The notes beneath the pieces are model-generated. The model was not told the DNA's origin. It saw nothing but the letters and a program-made list of their open reading frames with translations, and did no database searches. This document shows positions 8,042 to 16,742 of a stretch of 64,000 bases of DNA, piece after piece; within the stretch, counting starts at the first letter, position 1; each line of letters starts with the position of its first letter. The DNA comes from Elusimicrobium minutum Pei191 (GTDB lineage Bacteria > Elusimicrobiota > Elusimicrobia > Elusimicrobiales > Elusimicrobiaceae): contig NC_010644.1 in NCBI RefSeq assembly GCF_000020145.1, positions 186,001 through 250,000 of the forward strand, read 5' to 3'. Both the position numbers and the translations under genes were made by a program.

Positions 8042-8414
8042 TGAACTTTTTAAATATATGGGAATAAGCCCTGACAGCGGGGAAGCGGAAAAAATAAACG
8101 CCGTTTCTAAGGCTGTGTCTAAAGAATTAAACAAAACTTCTTTAGCTCCTTCACAGGCTGTTATTGACAACATTATGGCAGCGGCTGCAAAGAAAAACAA
8201 ATATGCAATAAAAAATCTGTTTTCGGCGTTTAGTTATAAGACTTTGCTTACTGGCGCTTTAACTGTTTTTATTGTGTTTGCTGTCCCGTATATGTTATCA
8301 AAAAATAGTTTGGGGCGGATAGATACCGACATATACAGTTCGGCGGTTGAAACAAATTTTGATCAATTTGATTCCGATTTAAGCGAAGTTTTGGAATATC
8401 TTGAAACAATATAA
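8031..8414 (+). CDS. Putative membrane anti-sigma factor
   Basis: An ATG at 8031, 6 nt after GGAGG (8020-8024), is chosen over an upstream start because the site fits and it overlaps the sigma gene end by 11 bp (translational coupling). The protein has about 127 residues: a helical cytosolic N-terminus (about 1-70), one transmembrane helix (LLTGALTVFIVFAVPYML, about 80-97) and a short acidic periplasmic tail. Topology and position fit a membrane anti-sigma factor, but no ZAS (HxxxCxxC) motif or named anti-sigma domain is seen, so this role is inferred from context. Confidence 0.6.
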   Translation: MQNDELFKYMGISPDSGEAEKINAVSKAVSKELNKTSLAPSQAVIDNIMAAAAKKNKYAIKNLFSAFSYKTLLTGALTVFIVFAVPYMLSKNSLGRIDTDIYSSAVETNFDQFDSDLSEVLEYLETI

Positions 8415-8426
8415 GGGAGGATAGTT

Positions 8427-9002
8427 ATGAAAAAAATATTAGCGGGCTTTTTTGCAGTATGTTTACTTGCAGTTTTTGTAAACGCCCAGCCTATGGGACA
8501 AGGTTCTAAAAAATATCCCGGCAAGGCAGATATGGAAGGTATGAGAGAGCACTTTAAAAATAAAATGAAAGAAAATAAAGCTCTTCATGAGGAATACGCT
8601 AACGCTAAAACTGACGCTGAAAAGAAAGCGGTTGAAGCTAAAATAAACCAAAAAGTAGCCGAAGAAACGGATGCTGAAATAGCGATGTTCCAAAAACGTC
8701 TTGACGATTCGGAAAAAAAGCTTAAAGAAGCTAAAAAGAAACTTTCCGAAAAGAAGAAAGATAAAAAGAATATAAACCAGAAAAAAGCTGAAATGATAAA
8801 GGAAGGAAACTTTTCTAAATTTGGCAAAGAAAGAAAATGCGATAAAGCCGAATGTTCCGAAGGTAAAGAATGCGGTTGCGATAAAGGCGAACGCAAAAGT
8901 TTTAAAGGTGATTTTAAGGGTCCTAAAGACGGACAGCGCAAAGGCGGTCCCAGAAGTAAAATGAACTCTAAAGCGCCTGAAGTTAAAGTAGAAAATAAAT
9001 AA
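8427..9002 (+). CDS. Secreted highly charged coiled-coil protein with Cys cluster
   Basis: The 191-residue protein starts with a signal peptide (to about residue 20, VNAQ). Next comes a long Lys/Glu/Ala helix (about 30-125) and a tail with four cysteines within about 15 residues (CDKAECSEGKECGCDKG), then a Gly/Lys/Pro-rich disordered end. No family is recognised. Position after the sigma/anti-sigma pair and the general shape recall periplasmic stress-buffering proteins of the Spy/CpxP/CnrX type. The Cys cluster could bind metal or form disulfides. It is probably a regulon output or feedback sensor of the upstream sigma system; this is inference. Confidence 0.6.
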   Translation: MKKILAGFFAVCLLAVFVNAQPMGQGSKKYPGKADMEGMREHFKNKMKENKALHEEYANAKTDAEKKAVEAKINQKVAEETDAEIAMFQKRLDDSEKKLKEAKKKLSEKKKDKKNINQKKAEMIKEGNFSKFGKERKCDKAECSEGKECGCDKGERKSFKGDFKGPKDGQRKGGPRSKMNSKAPEVKVENK

Positions 9003-9023
9003 TGCTTTAAATTGCTTTAATAC

Positions 9024-9055
9024 AAAAATCCCGGAATTATATTCCGGGATTTTTT
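9024..9055 (+). terminator. Terminator of sigma factor operon
   Basis: Perfect stem ATCCCGGAAT / ATTCCGGGAT with a 3-4 nt loop and a T run (TTTTTT), 22 bp after the last gene. Confidence 0.88.
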
Positions 9056-9193
9056 ATTGTGCCGTGAAAAGTTTTCGCGTAAGCTTAAAGATTGGCAGTT
9101 TTATTTCTACGCCGCCTGCGCTTTAACCATGCATAAGGAAATATTGTTTTGTTATTTTAGAGCAATCGAAAAAGTAAAGTTTTAAAACAAGAA

Positions 9194-9213
9194 ACCCCGG
9201 GCTTGGCCCGGGG
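9194..9213 (-). terminator. Terminator after glyS
   Basis: On the minus strand CCCCGGGC-CAA-GCCCGGGG forms an 8-bp GC stem followed by TTTCTTGTTTT. It lies 28 bp after the glyS stop. Confidence 0.8.
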
Positions 9214-9240
9214 AGTTTTGTATTTGTTAAAACGAAACAG

Positions 9241-11304
9241 CTAATTTAATTTTGTGATATCAGCTATTACTGTTAATAAAGAAGCAGTTTTATTAAGCAG
9301 GTTAAGCCTGTTTTTCCTAATTTCCTCTTTATCACTGTTAACCATAACCGAATCAAAAAAAGAGGCAAGCTCCCCTTTAAAACCGGCGAGTAAAGCAAAT
9401 ATTTCCTCACAATCTTTTACGGTTAGAGTTTTGTTATATTTGATAAGTTCTTTTTCCGTTTTTTCAACGGCAGTTAAAAGATTTCTTTCCGCGTCATGCT
9501 CAAACAGTGTGCTGTTAACTGAGGCAGCGTCAAACTCGGCTTTTTTTAATATGTTTATAACGCGTTTGGCGCTTTCGCCCACGGTTTTAAGGTCTTCATT
9601 TTCTTTCATGTTTTGAAGAGCTTTAGCTACTTGGAGCGTGTGTGTAAAAGGTTTGGCGGCATTGCCGGAAACGCACATAATTACCTTGGTATCTATGGAC
9701 TCGTTTTCTAATAAGTTAGACATGCGAGCGTCTAAAAACGCTTCCAAAGCGCAATATACATCAGTTTCTTTTTCATAAAGTTTAACGGAGTAATCAACTA
9801 ATTCCTTAGGCGCAATGGGCATATTATAATCAAGCATCATTCTTACAATGCCTATGGCCTGGCGTCTTAAAGCGAAAGGGTCTTCACTGCCGGTAGGTAT
9901 TTGGCCTGTTAAAAAGTTGCCTGTAACAGCGTCCATTTTGCCGGCTAAAGAAACTATGGCGGATTCCAAAGTTGAAGGAAGTTCGGACGTTGATGTAAGC
10001 GGGAAGTAAAACTCTTCCAACGCTTTCGCAGTTTCGGTTGGTTTATTTTCTTTTAAAGCGTAAACGCCGCCCATATAACCCTGCAGTTCCGGAAATTCAT
10101 AGACTACTGACGAAGTTAAATCAGCGTAACAATAATCGGCCGCCTGCCCAACAATATCTTTTTTCGCACCGCATTTTTCAGCCAGCCAAAGGGCCAGCTT
10201 TTTTGTTCTCTCGGTTTTATCAAGCATTGTTCCAAGTCCGTCAATAAAACGTACTGTGGCAAGCTTTTCTTTAAAAGCGTTTAAACCTTTGTTTAAATCC
10301 TGGTTATAAAAGAAAATTGCGTCGCTTAATCTTGCCGACATAACCTTTTTAAAGCCTTCCATAACTTCCTGCTGGTTAACGGACATGCCGTCCCTCACGG
10401 CTATAAAGTAAGGCTCAATACCGCCGTCTTTGTTTACCATATGAAACATTTTTATCTGTTTCTTTAAAACGGTTATGATAAGCTCTTTTGGCAAGGTTAA
10501 AAACCTTATTTCAAAATCGCCCGGCACTGCTACGGGGTGTTCTGTCATATAAACGGTTTCGTTAAGCAAATCCTCACTTATGACGGAGGTTAAATTTCTT
10601 AATTCCCCTTCTTTAGCAATGGCTTTAGCAAGAACTTCTTTTCTTTCTTCAGGTTCGGCCAAAATAGGTTGCGGCTGATTTTTAAGCGTTTCTATGTAGC
10701 TGTCGGCCGAGGCTATTTTTATGCCTTTCGTACCAAATGAAGATAAAGGCCACGTTGTTCTGCCGCTTTCAACGCCGGCTACTTTAAATTTTATAACAGC
10801 GTCACCGTATAAACCTATTAAGGTGCGTATAGGACGTGCGAAACGAAGGCCGCTTTCTTCCCATACCATGTTTTTGGGGAACTGTAAAGAAGTTACAATA
10901 TTTGTAAAAATCTGTGGTAAAAGTTTTTTAGTGGCTTCACCTTTAATTTTTATTTTGGCATAAATAAAAGGGCCGTTTGGCGTTTCAACTACGGAAAGTT
11001 TTTCAGGCTTAATACCGTTTTTTTGCGCGAATCCTGCGCTTTGAGGAGTAAAATTGCCGTTTGCGTCTTTTAAAAGTTTAGCAGGCGGGCCTTTAATTTC
11101 TTTGGAAATATCTTTTGATTTGGGTTCAAGGCCTTCAATGTGAAGGGCTATTTTCCTAAAAGTTCCGAAAGCGCGTAAAGACGCGTAAGAAATATTATAT
11201 TTTGCAAATTGCTCGGCGGCTAAGGCTTCCATTTGCCTTAAAGCGCCTTCAACAAATCTCGCGGGTAAATGTTCAACCCCGATTTCTAACAATGCGTTTT
11301 TCAT
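9241..11304 (-). CDS. glyS: Glycyl-tRNA synthetase beta subunit
   Basis: The 687-residue protein starts ALLEIGVEHLPARF (the family motif is EIGxEELPA) and runs full length. It includes the central HD-like region (AGKMDAVTGNFLTGQIPTGS with DPFALRRQA near residue 450) and the C-terminal DALR-type anticodon-binding helices. With GlyQ it forms the alpha2beta2 glycyl-tRNA synthetase; beta binds tRNA and alpha makes glycyl-adenylate. It follows glyQ by a single base pair, which guarantees co-expression. Nothing odd is seen. Confidence 0.97.
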   Translation of the reverse strand: MKNALLEIGVEHLPARFVEGALRQMEALAAEQFAKYNISYASLRAFGTFRKIALHIEGLEPKSKDISKEIKGPPAKLLKDANGNFTPQSAGFAQKNGIKPEKLSVVETPNGPFIYAKIKIKGEATKKLLPQIFTNIVTSLQFPKNMVWEESGLRFARPIRTLIGLYGDAVIKFKVAGVESGRTTWPLSSFGTKGIKIASADSYIETLKNQPQPILAEPEERKEVLAKAIAKEGELRNLTSVISEDLLNETVYMTEHPVAVPGDFEIRFLTLPKELIITVLKKQIKMFHMVNKDGGIEPYFIAVRDGMSVNQQEVMEGFKKVMSARLSDAIFFYNQDLNKGLNAFKEKLATVRFIDGLGTMLDKTERTKKLALWLAEKCGAKKDIVGQAADYCYADLTSSVVYEFPELQGYMGGVYALKENKPTETAKALEEFYFPLTSTSELPSTLESAIVSLAGKMDAVTGNFLTGQIPTGSEDPFALRRQAIGIVRMMLDYNMPIAPKELVDYSVKLYEKETDVYCALEAFLDARMSNLLENESIDTKVIMCVSGNAAKPFTHTLQVAKALQNMKENEDLKTVGESAKRVINILKKAEFDAASVNSTLFEHDAERNLLTAVEKTEKELIKYNKTLTVKDCEEIFALLAGFKGELASFFDSVMVNSDKEEIRKNRLNLLNKTASLLTVIADITKLN

Positions 11305-11305
11305 A

Positions 11306-12163
11306 TTATTTGATAACCTCGGGTTCGACAGCCTTTATATACTCGGTAGCGCAAAGTTTGGCAAGCGAGCGTATTTTTGCAATTATGTTAGTACGGTCGG
11401 ACACGCTTATAGCGCCGCGAGCTTCTAACATATTAAAGTAATGTGATACTCGCATAGCGCATTCATAAGCAGGAAGGTACAAGCCCATAGAACAAAGACG
11501 TTTACATTCTTCCTCATTTTCTTCTACGTAGCGTCTTAAATGTTCAATGTTAGCCTGTTCAAAATGATAGCGGGAAAATTGTTTTTCGCCTTCTAAAAAT
11601 AAATCCCCGTAAGAGCGGGTATTATTCCACATAATGCCATAAACATTATCTTTCTTTTGGGAATACATGGCTATACGCTCAAGCCCGTAAGTAATTTCAA
11701 CTGTTATGGGGTTAAGGGCATAACCGGCCATATTTTGGAAATAAGTAAATTGTGTAACTTCCATACCGTCAAGCCAAACTTCCCAGCCCACGCCGCTTGC
11801 GCCCAATGTAGGGGACTGCCAGTCATCCTCAACCCAGCGTACGTCATGTTCTTTGGGGTCAAGGCCTATAGCTTTAAGTGAGTTAAGGTAAAGTTCCTGA
11901 ATATTTGAAGGCGCCGGTTTTATTATTACCTGAAACTGGTAATATTTGCCTAATCTGTTAGGGTTTTCGCCGTATCTTCCGTCCGCGGGTCTGCGGCATG
12001 GTTCAGCGTAAGCGGCCGAGGTCGGCTTTGAAGTGAGCGACCCGTAAAATGTATAGGGGCTGAAGGTAGCCGCGCCTTTCTCCACATCATACGGCTGTCC
12101 TACTATACAACCCTGTTTTTTCCAATAATCTTGTAATGTAAATATTATATCTTGAAAGTTCAT
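11306..12163 (-). CDS. glyQ: Glycyl-tRNA synthetase alpha subunit
   Basis: The 285-residue protein begins with the very conserved FQDIIFTLQDYWKKQGC. It shows the class II motifs of bacterial GlyQ, including the YAEPCRRPADGRYGENPNR stretch (motif 2 region, about residues 50-70) and YQFQVIIKP. It catalyses glycine activation as partner of GlyS. The ATG is preceded by no Shine-Dalgarno; a TAAAAT box (12171-12176 on the minus strand) ends 7 nt before it, so the transcript may be leaderless. Confidence 0.97.
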   Translation of the reverse strand: MNFQDIIFTLQDYWKKQGCIVGQPYDVEKGAATFSPYTFYGSLTSKPTSAAYAEPCRRPADGRYGENPNRLGKYYQFQVIIKPAPSNIQELYLNSLKAIGLDPKEHDVRWVEDDWQSPTLGASGVGWEVWLDGMEVTQFTYFQNMAGYALNPITVEITYGLERIAMYSQKKDNVYGIMWNNTRSYGDLFLEGEKQFSRYHFEQANIEHLRRYVEENEEECKRLCSMGLYLPAYECAMRVSHYFNMLEARGAISVSDRTNIIAKIRSLAKLCATEYIKAVEPEVIK

Positions 12164-12212
12164 ATATTAAATTTTACTATTTTTTAACTTTGTGTGCGGA
12201 ATGGAAAAGGGC

Positions 12213-12917
12213 CTAATAAGCGGCGGCGGGCTGGGTTTCGGCCTCGAATTCGCTGTCATAGTTATCAAGGTTTCTAGCCATGTCGGAAATATCTTCGTCT
12301 TTTAAAGTATTAAGCGGGTAGGTAAGGTATCTGTTTAAAAACCTTCTGCAAATATAAGCAGATTTGTTTAAGTTAAGGAGGTCTTGGGGGGAAGTAAAGC
12401 CAAGGTTTTCAAAATCCGCATTATGCAAAGTTTCCCAAAAAGCGGCAGGTATACCTAAAGCGGGTTTATCCATACCAAAGCCCGCCAAAGTCATAAGTCG
12501 CAGTATAAAAGCTGGACTTAAAGAAGGGTTACAGTCTGTTTTTTGAAGGGAATTTAACGCTTCTTGCAGTAATAAAAATTTTTCTTCACTCGGTTGGTGT
12601 TCGGGCGTAAGCCTGAACATAAGTTCGCAAAAGTGCAAAGCCATTTTAGTTTTGGGGCCGTCTTGCCTTATTTGCGGGAAAACGCTTTCAATTTTACCGC
12701 CCGTAACACAGCCTATAACCGCGCCTCTTTTAACGTAAATGCGGTAATTGGCGTGCACAAAAGGCTCGCTTAACGCTTTTAGTTTACCGGCGGATTTATT
12801 AACGCTGGGGAACCTTAGGTTAAGCCTTCCATAGCTTTTTGTGTATAAGGAAACCATTCTGTCCGCTTCTCTAAAATTTTGGCGGATAAGAACTATCCCT
12901 TCATCAGTCATTATCAT
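12213..12917 (-). CDS. recO: DNA repair protein RecO
   Basis: The 234-residue protein starts with the RecO OB-fold signature (DEGIVLIRQNFREADRMVSLYTKSYG), followed by the helical C-terminal domain. It helps load RecA at gaps with RecFR. The Zn-finger cysteines of some RecO proteins are not present as a CxxC pair. A second ATG two codons downstream is an equally possible start. It lies 8 bp after the thioredoxin/CcdA-like gene and its neighbours are unrelated to repair. Confidence 0.88.
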   Translation of the reverse strand: MIMTDEGIVLIRQNFREADRMVSLYTKSYGRLNLRFPSVNKSAGKLKALSEPFVHANYRIYVKRGAVIGCVTGGKIESVFPQIRQDGPKTKMALHFCELMFRLTPEHQPSEEKFLLLQEALNSLQKTDCNPSLSPAFILRLMTLAGFGMDKPALGIPAAFWETLHNADFENLGFTSPQDLLNLNKSAYICRRFLNRYLTYPLNTLKDEDISDMARNLDNYDSEFEAETQPAAAY

Positions 12918-12925
12918 GCGGCCTC

Positions 12926-14059
12926 TTAAACAATAACCAACATTATAAATAAACCTAAGAACACCAAAGCAAGCAAAAGTTTTGTTATCCCGAGGTGTTT
13001 TTTAAATAAAGAGTTAACTTTTTCAGACTTATGTCCCAGCAATGTAAAACCGAAAACAATAAGAAGAGGTAAAATAAAAAGCAGGTTGTATAAGATAAGA
13101 TATGAGACGGCCCTCGTTCTGAAATGGGGATCTTTCATTATCAAAACTATTGTGGGCACGTAAACCTGTCCTGTGCATACAGATTCAACTAAAGATACTA
13201 AAATACCTACGCAGAAAGCGGCTACTATAAGGCGCAGCGGGTGGCGGCCTTCGCCCTCTTTACCGCGCATAAAAAAACCTATTATTTTATTTATTTTGAG
13301 TTTTAAATTTTTGGGCAGTTGCAAAAGCATGCCGTCCGATTTTTTTGTTTTTTGGTAAATAATAAAATCATATAAACTAAGCAGAAAGAAAACAAAACAA
13401 AGCGCGGCGGCCAAAAAGTAAAATATTTTTATTACGTAGGCAAAGCCGCTCATTGCGTATAAAAACTCAAAAAGGCCCAGCCCTATTAAAAAGTAGGCCA
13501 AAAATACTGCAAGGCAGTAAGCGCTGCCGACGTAAACAACTTCTTTTTTATTATATCCGTAAACGGCAAGGAAAGAAACAAAAAATATTATTACGGCGAA
13601 AGCGCACGGGTTAATGCCGTCCGCCAAACCGCTTAAAACAATGGTTGAAAACGTAAGTTTGTTAAATTCGTCCTCAGCTTTTACTTCTTTTACCGTTATT
13701 TTGGTTGTTTCGTTGTTAGCCAAAGCTCTTTCAACTGCCGGGCCGGCGTAAAAAGCTATTTGCGCGGGGTAACCCTGCAGGTATGTTTCGCCTATGGCCA
13801 TGGCGGGTACGCCAAAATCTTTACCGTAAGCCTCGGCCGATTCTTTAAAAATAATGCTGCCTTGCGCGTCGGATGTGTCAATATTTATAATTTCAATTTT
13901 TGAACCATATTCTTTTTTTAATTTTTCAACAAATTTATCCTGCTTCATATGGTTGCAGTGAACGCAGGCGGGAGAGGTAAATACGGCTACCCTAACCAAA
14001 TCTTTGCCGAACATTGTAAGCGGTAATAAAAGTAAAGCTGTTATAAAAAGTTTTTTCAT
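12926..14059 (-). CDS. Thioredoxin-like domain fused to CcdA/DsbD-like membrane domain
   Basis: The 377 residues have a signal peptide (about 1-18) and a thioredoxin/glutaredoxin-like periplasmic domain with the CxxC site SPACVHCNHMK (about 30-40). A polytopic part follows (about 130-375, six or so helices) with the GINPCAFAVIIFF motif typical of CcdA/DsbD (about residue 150) and a second Cys in SVCTGQVYVP. Such proteins carry electrons from cytoplasmic thioredoxin across the inner membrane. The thiol domain at the N-terminus rather than the C-terminus differs from DsbD. It sits between recO and marC, within 10 bp of each. Confidence 0.85.
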   Translation of the reverse strand: MKKLFITALLLLPLTMFGKDLVRVAVFTSPACVHCNHMKQDKFVEKLKKEYGSKIEIINIDTSDAQGSIIFKESAEAYGKDFGVPAMAIGETYLQGYPAQIAFYAGPAVERALANNETTKITVKEVKAEDEFNKLTFSTIVLSGLADGINPCAFAVIIFFVSFLAVYGYNKKEVVYVGSAYCLAVFLAYFLIGLGLFEFLYAMSGFAYVIKIFYFLAAALCFVFFLLSLYDFIIYQKTKKSDGMLLQLPKNLKLKINKIIGFFMRGKEGEGRHPLRLIVAAFCVGILVSLVESVCTGQVYVPTIVLIMKDPHFRTRAVSYLILYNLLFILPLLIVFGFTLLGHKSEKVNSLFKKHLGITKLLLALVFLGLFIMLVIV

Positions 14060-14061
14060 TT

Positions 14062-14655
14062 TTAAAATCCTTTTGCCATAAAGTCAGCCACTCCGGACAT
14101 GACCATGTTAACAGATAATAAAACAAGCAGCATGCCGGTAAGCCTTTCCAAAGCTAAAAGGCCTCTTCTCCCGAGTAAATTGCTAATGGGGAATGAGAAT
14201 AATAAAATTATAAGATTTAACGCTGACGCTATTAAAACGGCCATCCAGATAATGCTTTTGCTTGGGCTTTGGGCGGATAAAATCATTATTGTGCTCAGTG
14301 AACCGGGGCCCGCTACAAGCGGTATGGCCAAAGGAACTACAAAAGGTTCTTCATCTTTCGGGTTTGCGCCCGGATCTTCGGAACTTCCGAAAACAAGTTT
14401 AAGCGATATTATGAAAAGCATTAAACCACCGGCTATGCTTAAAGAATACTCTTTAATACCCATCATCCCCAAAAACTGCCTTCCTAAAAACACAAACGCC
14501 AACATTATTAATAGGGCTATACAAAGTTCTCTTATTAAAATAAAACGCCTTCTTTCGGGCGACACTTTCCGTAAAGCCGTTATGAATATAGGCATATTGC
14601 CAAAGGGGTCCATAACCATAAGAAGAGTAAAAACTGCAGAAAAAATAAATTCCAT
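14062..14655 (-). CDS. MarC family integral membrane protein
   Basis: The 197-residue protein has six predicted membrane helices and the MarC (UPF0056, PF01914) N-terminal signature VMDPFGNMPIFI, plus the internal PLAIPLVAGPGSLST motif (about residue 110). Family members sit in the inner membrane. The old link to multiple antibiotic resistance has not held up, and the substrate is unknown. It is the first gene of the run marC-redox protein-recO, with only 2 bp to the next gene. Length matches the family. Confidence 0.93.
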   Translation of the reverse strand: MEFIFSAVFTLLMVMDPFGNMPIFITALRKVSPERRRFILIRELCIALLIMLAFVFLGRQFLGMMGIKEYSLSIAGGLMLFIISLKLVFGSSEDPGANPKDEEPFVVPLAIPLVAGPGSLSTIMILSAQSPSKSIIWMAVLIASALNLIILLFSFPISNLLGRRGLLALERLTGMLLVLLSVNMVMSGVADFMAKGF

Positions 14656-14805
14656 AAAACACCTTTTTCAGAAAATCTTAAATGTATATATACAGTATAC
14701 AATTTTGTTTGCCAAAACCCAATCTTATAATAAAATATATGAATTTGCATTTAATAATTAGTAATATAAATTATAGGTGTATATTTTTGAAAGGGAGTAA
14801 ATACT

Positions 14806-15396
14806 ATGAAAAAGATATTAGCGGTACTTATGGCAGCCTTTATTTTCTGCGCCTGCTCCACCAAAGTTGAAAGGATGGACGCCGGTACGGTAAAAGATCT
14901 CAGCGGTGGTTGGAATGACACTGATTCCCAAATGGTGGCGGAAGAAATGATTTCTGACTGCTTAAGCCGTGTTTGGTATAACAGATTTTTAACCTCAAAA
15001 GGTAAAGAGCCTACCATAATAGTGGGAACGGTTAACAACCAAAGCATGGAGCATATTAATACCGATACCTTCATTGAAAATATGCAGCGCGCTTTAATTA
15101 ACAGCGGCAAAGTAAACTTTGTGGCAAGCAAAAATGAACGCGGCGAAGTAAGAACAGAACGTCTGGAACAGGATGAGTTCGCCTCCGAACTTACAAGGAA
15201 AGCTTTTGGCAGGGAAGTAGGCGCAGACTTCATGTTAAGCGGCGTGCTTAATTCCATAGTTGATCAGGAAGGTAAAAGAAGCGTTGTTTATTACCAAGTC
15301 AATTTAAAACTTATAAATATTGAAACTAACCAGATAGTTTGGAACGGCGAGAAAAAGATTAAAAAATACGTACTTAAACGTTCCGCAAAGTGGTAG
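14806..15396 (+). CDS. lpoB: LpoB-like lipoprotein (penicillin-binding protein activator)
   Basis: This 196-residue lipoprotein has the lipobox FIFCACS (Cys about residue 18) and an LpoB/PF13036 domain. Recognisable parts are TIIVGTVNNQSMEHINTDTF, a central GADFMLSGVLNSI and an ending VNLKLINIETNQIVWNGEKK. In E. coli LpoB spans the periplasm and stimulates PBP1b. It opens a four-gene envelope operon (COG3014-like, LPP20-like, FKBP-type isomerase). No PBP gene is in the window. A GGGAG site precedes the ATG. Confidence 0.9.
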   Translation: MKKILAVLMAAFIFCACSTKVERMDAGTVKDLSGGWNDTDSQMVAEEMISDCLSRVWYNRFLTSKGKEPTIIVGTVNNQSMEHINTDTFIENMQRALINSGKVNFVASKNERGEVRTERLEQDEFASELTRKAFGREVGADFMLSGVLNSIVDQEGKRSVVYYQVNLKLINIETNQIVWNGEKKIKKYVLKRSAKW

Positions 15397-15416
15397 GGCC
15401 GGGAAGGGACTAATTT

Positions 15417-16721
15417 ATGAAGAAGACCTGTATATTTCTGCTTATAATTCTTGTTATCTGCGGGTGCAGGTCTTCTTTTAATTTCAGACAGAACGTAAAC
15501 AAGGAGATTAACGAGGGTAATTACTCTTCTGCCACAGCTAAAATTGAAGACCAAAAAAATAAGGTTTACAGGGAAAAAGATTCTTTAATTTATTATTTGG
15601 ATTTAGGCACCGTGCAGCATGACGCCAAAAAACATGAAGAGAGTGATAAAAATTTTGACCTGGCCCAGCAAAGAATTGATGAGCTTTTTACAACAAGCGT
15701 AAGCCAGTCGGTAGGAACGCTGGTAAAAAACGAACTTACGGCCGCCTATGAAGGGGCCGATTATGAAAGAGCCATGACCTATTTTTACAGGGCTATGAAT
15801 TTTTTAGCCATGAACAATTTGTCAGGTGCTTTGGTTGAAGCCAGAAAAGCAGTTTTTTATTTGGACAATTTAAGAAAAAATAAGCATAAAGGGTATAATG
15901 ATGATCCTTTTGTACAGTATTTCGCCAGTTTGTTATTTGAAAGCGAGGGTAATTTATCCTCGGCAAGGATAGCCAGGGCAAACGCTTTTAACGCGTATGA
16001 GCGTTTTGCGTCTTTTTATAATGTGCCGAAGCCGGATTTTACTGTCCCTTCTAACGCGGATAAAATGGGGGAAATTATATTTGTCCATTATAACGGGCAT
16101 ATACCTATAATACGCTCCCAGACTATTCAGATAGCGTGGGACAGGGCGATGTCAATGACTGTAGGTACGGACGACCTTGCCAATGCGGATTCCTCCGTGC
16201 AAAACGCTGTCGTTGCGGGCATTATGGGCAACGCCGTCACCATAGCTTACCCTGTTTTAACACCTGTGCCGTTTAGTACGGCGGGGTCTTCGGTAAGAGT
16301 AGGCTCTGTTAAACAAGATACCGTGCTTGTGCATAATTTATCGGCACTTGCTAAAGAAGAATTAGATGAAAGAATGCCTTCAATAATGGCTAAAATGGTA
16401 GCGAGAGCGGTTATAAAACAGATTATAGCCACCCAGGCAAGGCATGCCGCCACAAAAGCTACGGATAATGAAAACTGGGGTATGATAGCTGGTATGATGG
16501 TAAGCGCTTTTAACGCCGCTACCGAGCGCGCGGACACAAGAATGTGGTTTACCCTGCCTGGGGAAATAAGAATGAGCAGAGTTTTTGTCGAACCCGGTTA
16601 CCATAAAATAATTTTTACCGCCTATGACTCCATGGGTAACGCCATAGAGGTTAAAGATTTTGATAATATAGAAATTAAAGCAGGAGAAAGAATTTATTTG
16701 CATCACAGAACAGGCAAATAA
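15417..16721 (+). CDS. COG3014-like lipoprotein with TPR-like N-terminus
   Basis: This 434-residue lipoprotein has the lipobox LVICGCR (Cys about 16). Helical TPR-like repeats (about 25-200) include YYLDLGTVQHDAKKHEESDK and AMTYFYRAMNFLAMNNLSGA. A conserved beta-rich C-terminal part follows. This is the organisation of the COG3014 family, commonly encoded beside LpoB-like and LPP20-like lipoproteins in many Gram-negatives. Its biochemical role is unknown; the association suggests a link to peptidoglycan synthesis at the outer membrane. It starts 20 bp after lpoB. Confidence 0.8.
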   Translation: MKKTCIFLLIILVICGCRSSFNFRQNVNKEINEGNYSSATAKIEDQKNKVYREKDSLIYYLDLGTVQHDAKKHEESDKNFDLAQQRIDELFTTSVSQSVGTLVKNELTAAYEGADYERAMTYFYRAMNFLAMNNLSGALVEARKAVFYLDNLRKNKHKGYNDDPFVQYFASLLFESEGNLSSARIARANAFNAYERFASFYNVPKPDFTVPSNADKMGEIIFVHYNGHIPIIRSQTIQIAWDRAMSMTVGTDDLANADSSVQNAVVAGIMGNAVTIAYPVLTPVPFSTAGSSVRVGSVKQDTVLVHNLSALAKEELDERMPSIMAKMVARAVIKQIIATQARHAATKATDNENWGMIAGMMVSAFNAATERADTRMWFTLPGEIRMSRVFVEPGYHKIIFTAYDSMGNAIEVKDFDNIEIKAGERIYLHHRTGK

Positions 16722-16742
16722 AATTTTAAAAAGAGGTGTTAT

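Noticed and set aside
8585-8941. 118-codon minus-strand frame opposite the secreted Lys-rich protein
   Set aside because: Phe/Ser-rich complement of AAA/GAA codons, the typical artefact of a Lys/Glu-rich gene.
9056-9193. Possible RNA gene in the gap between the two terminators after the sigma operon
   Set aside because: No stable fold, promoter or recognised RNA motif was found on inspection.
14099-14761. 220-codon plus-strand frame over marC
   Set aside because: Antisense shadow of the clearly recognised MarC gene.
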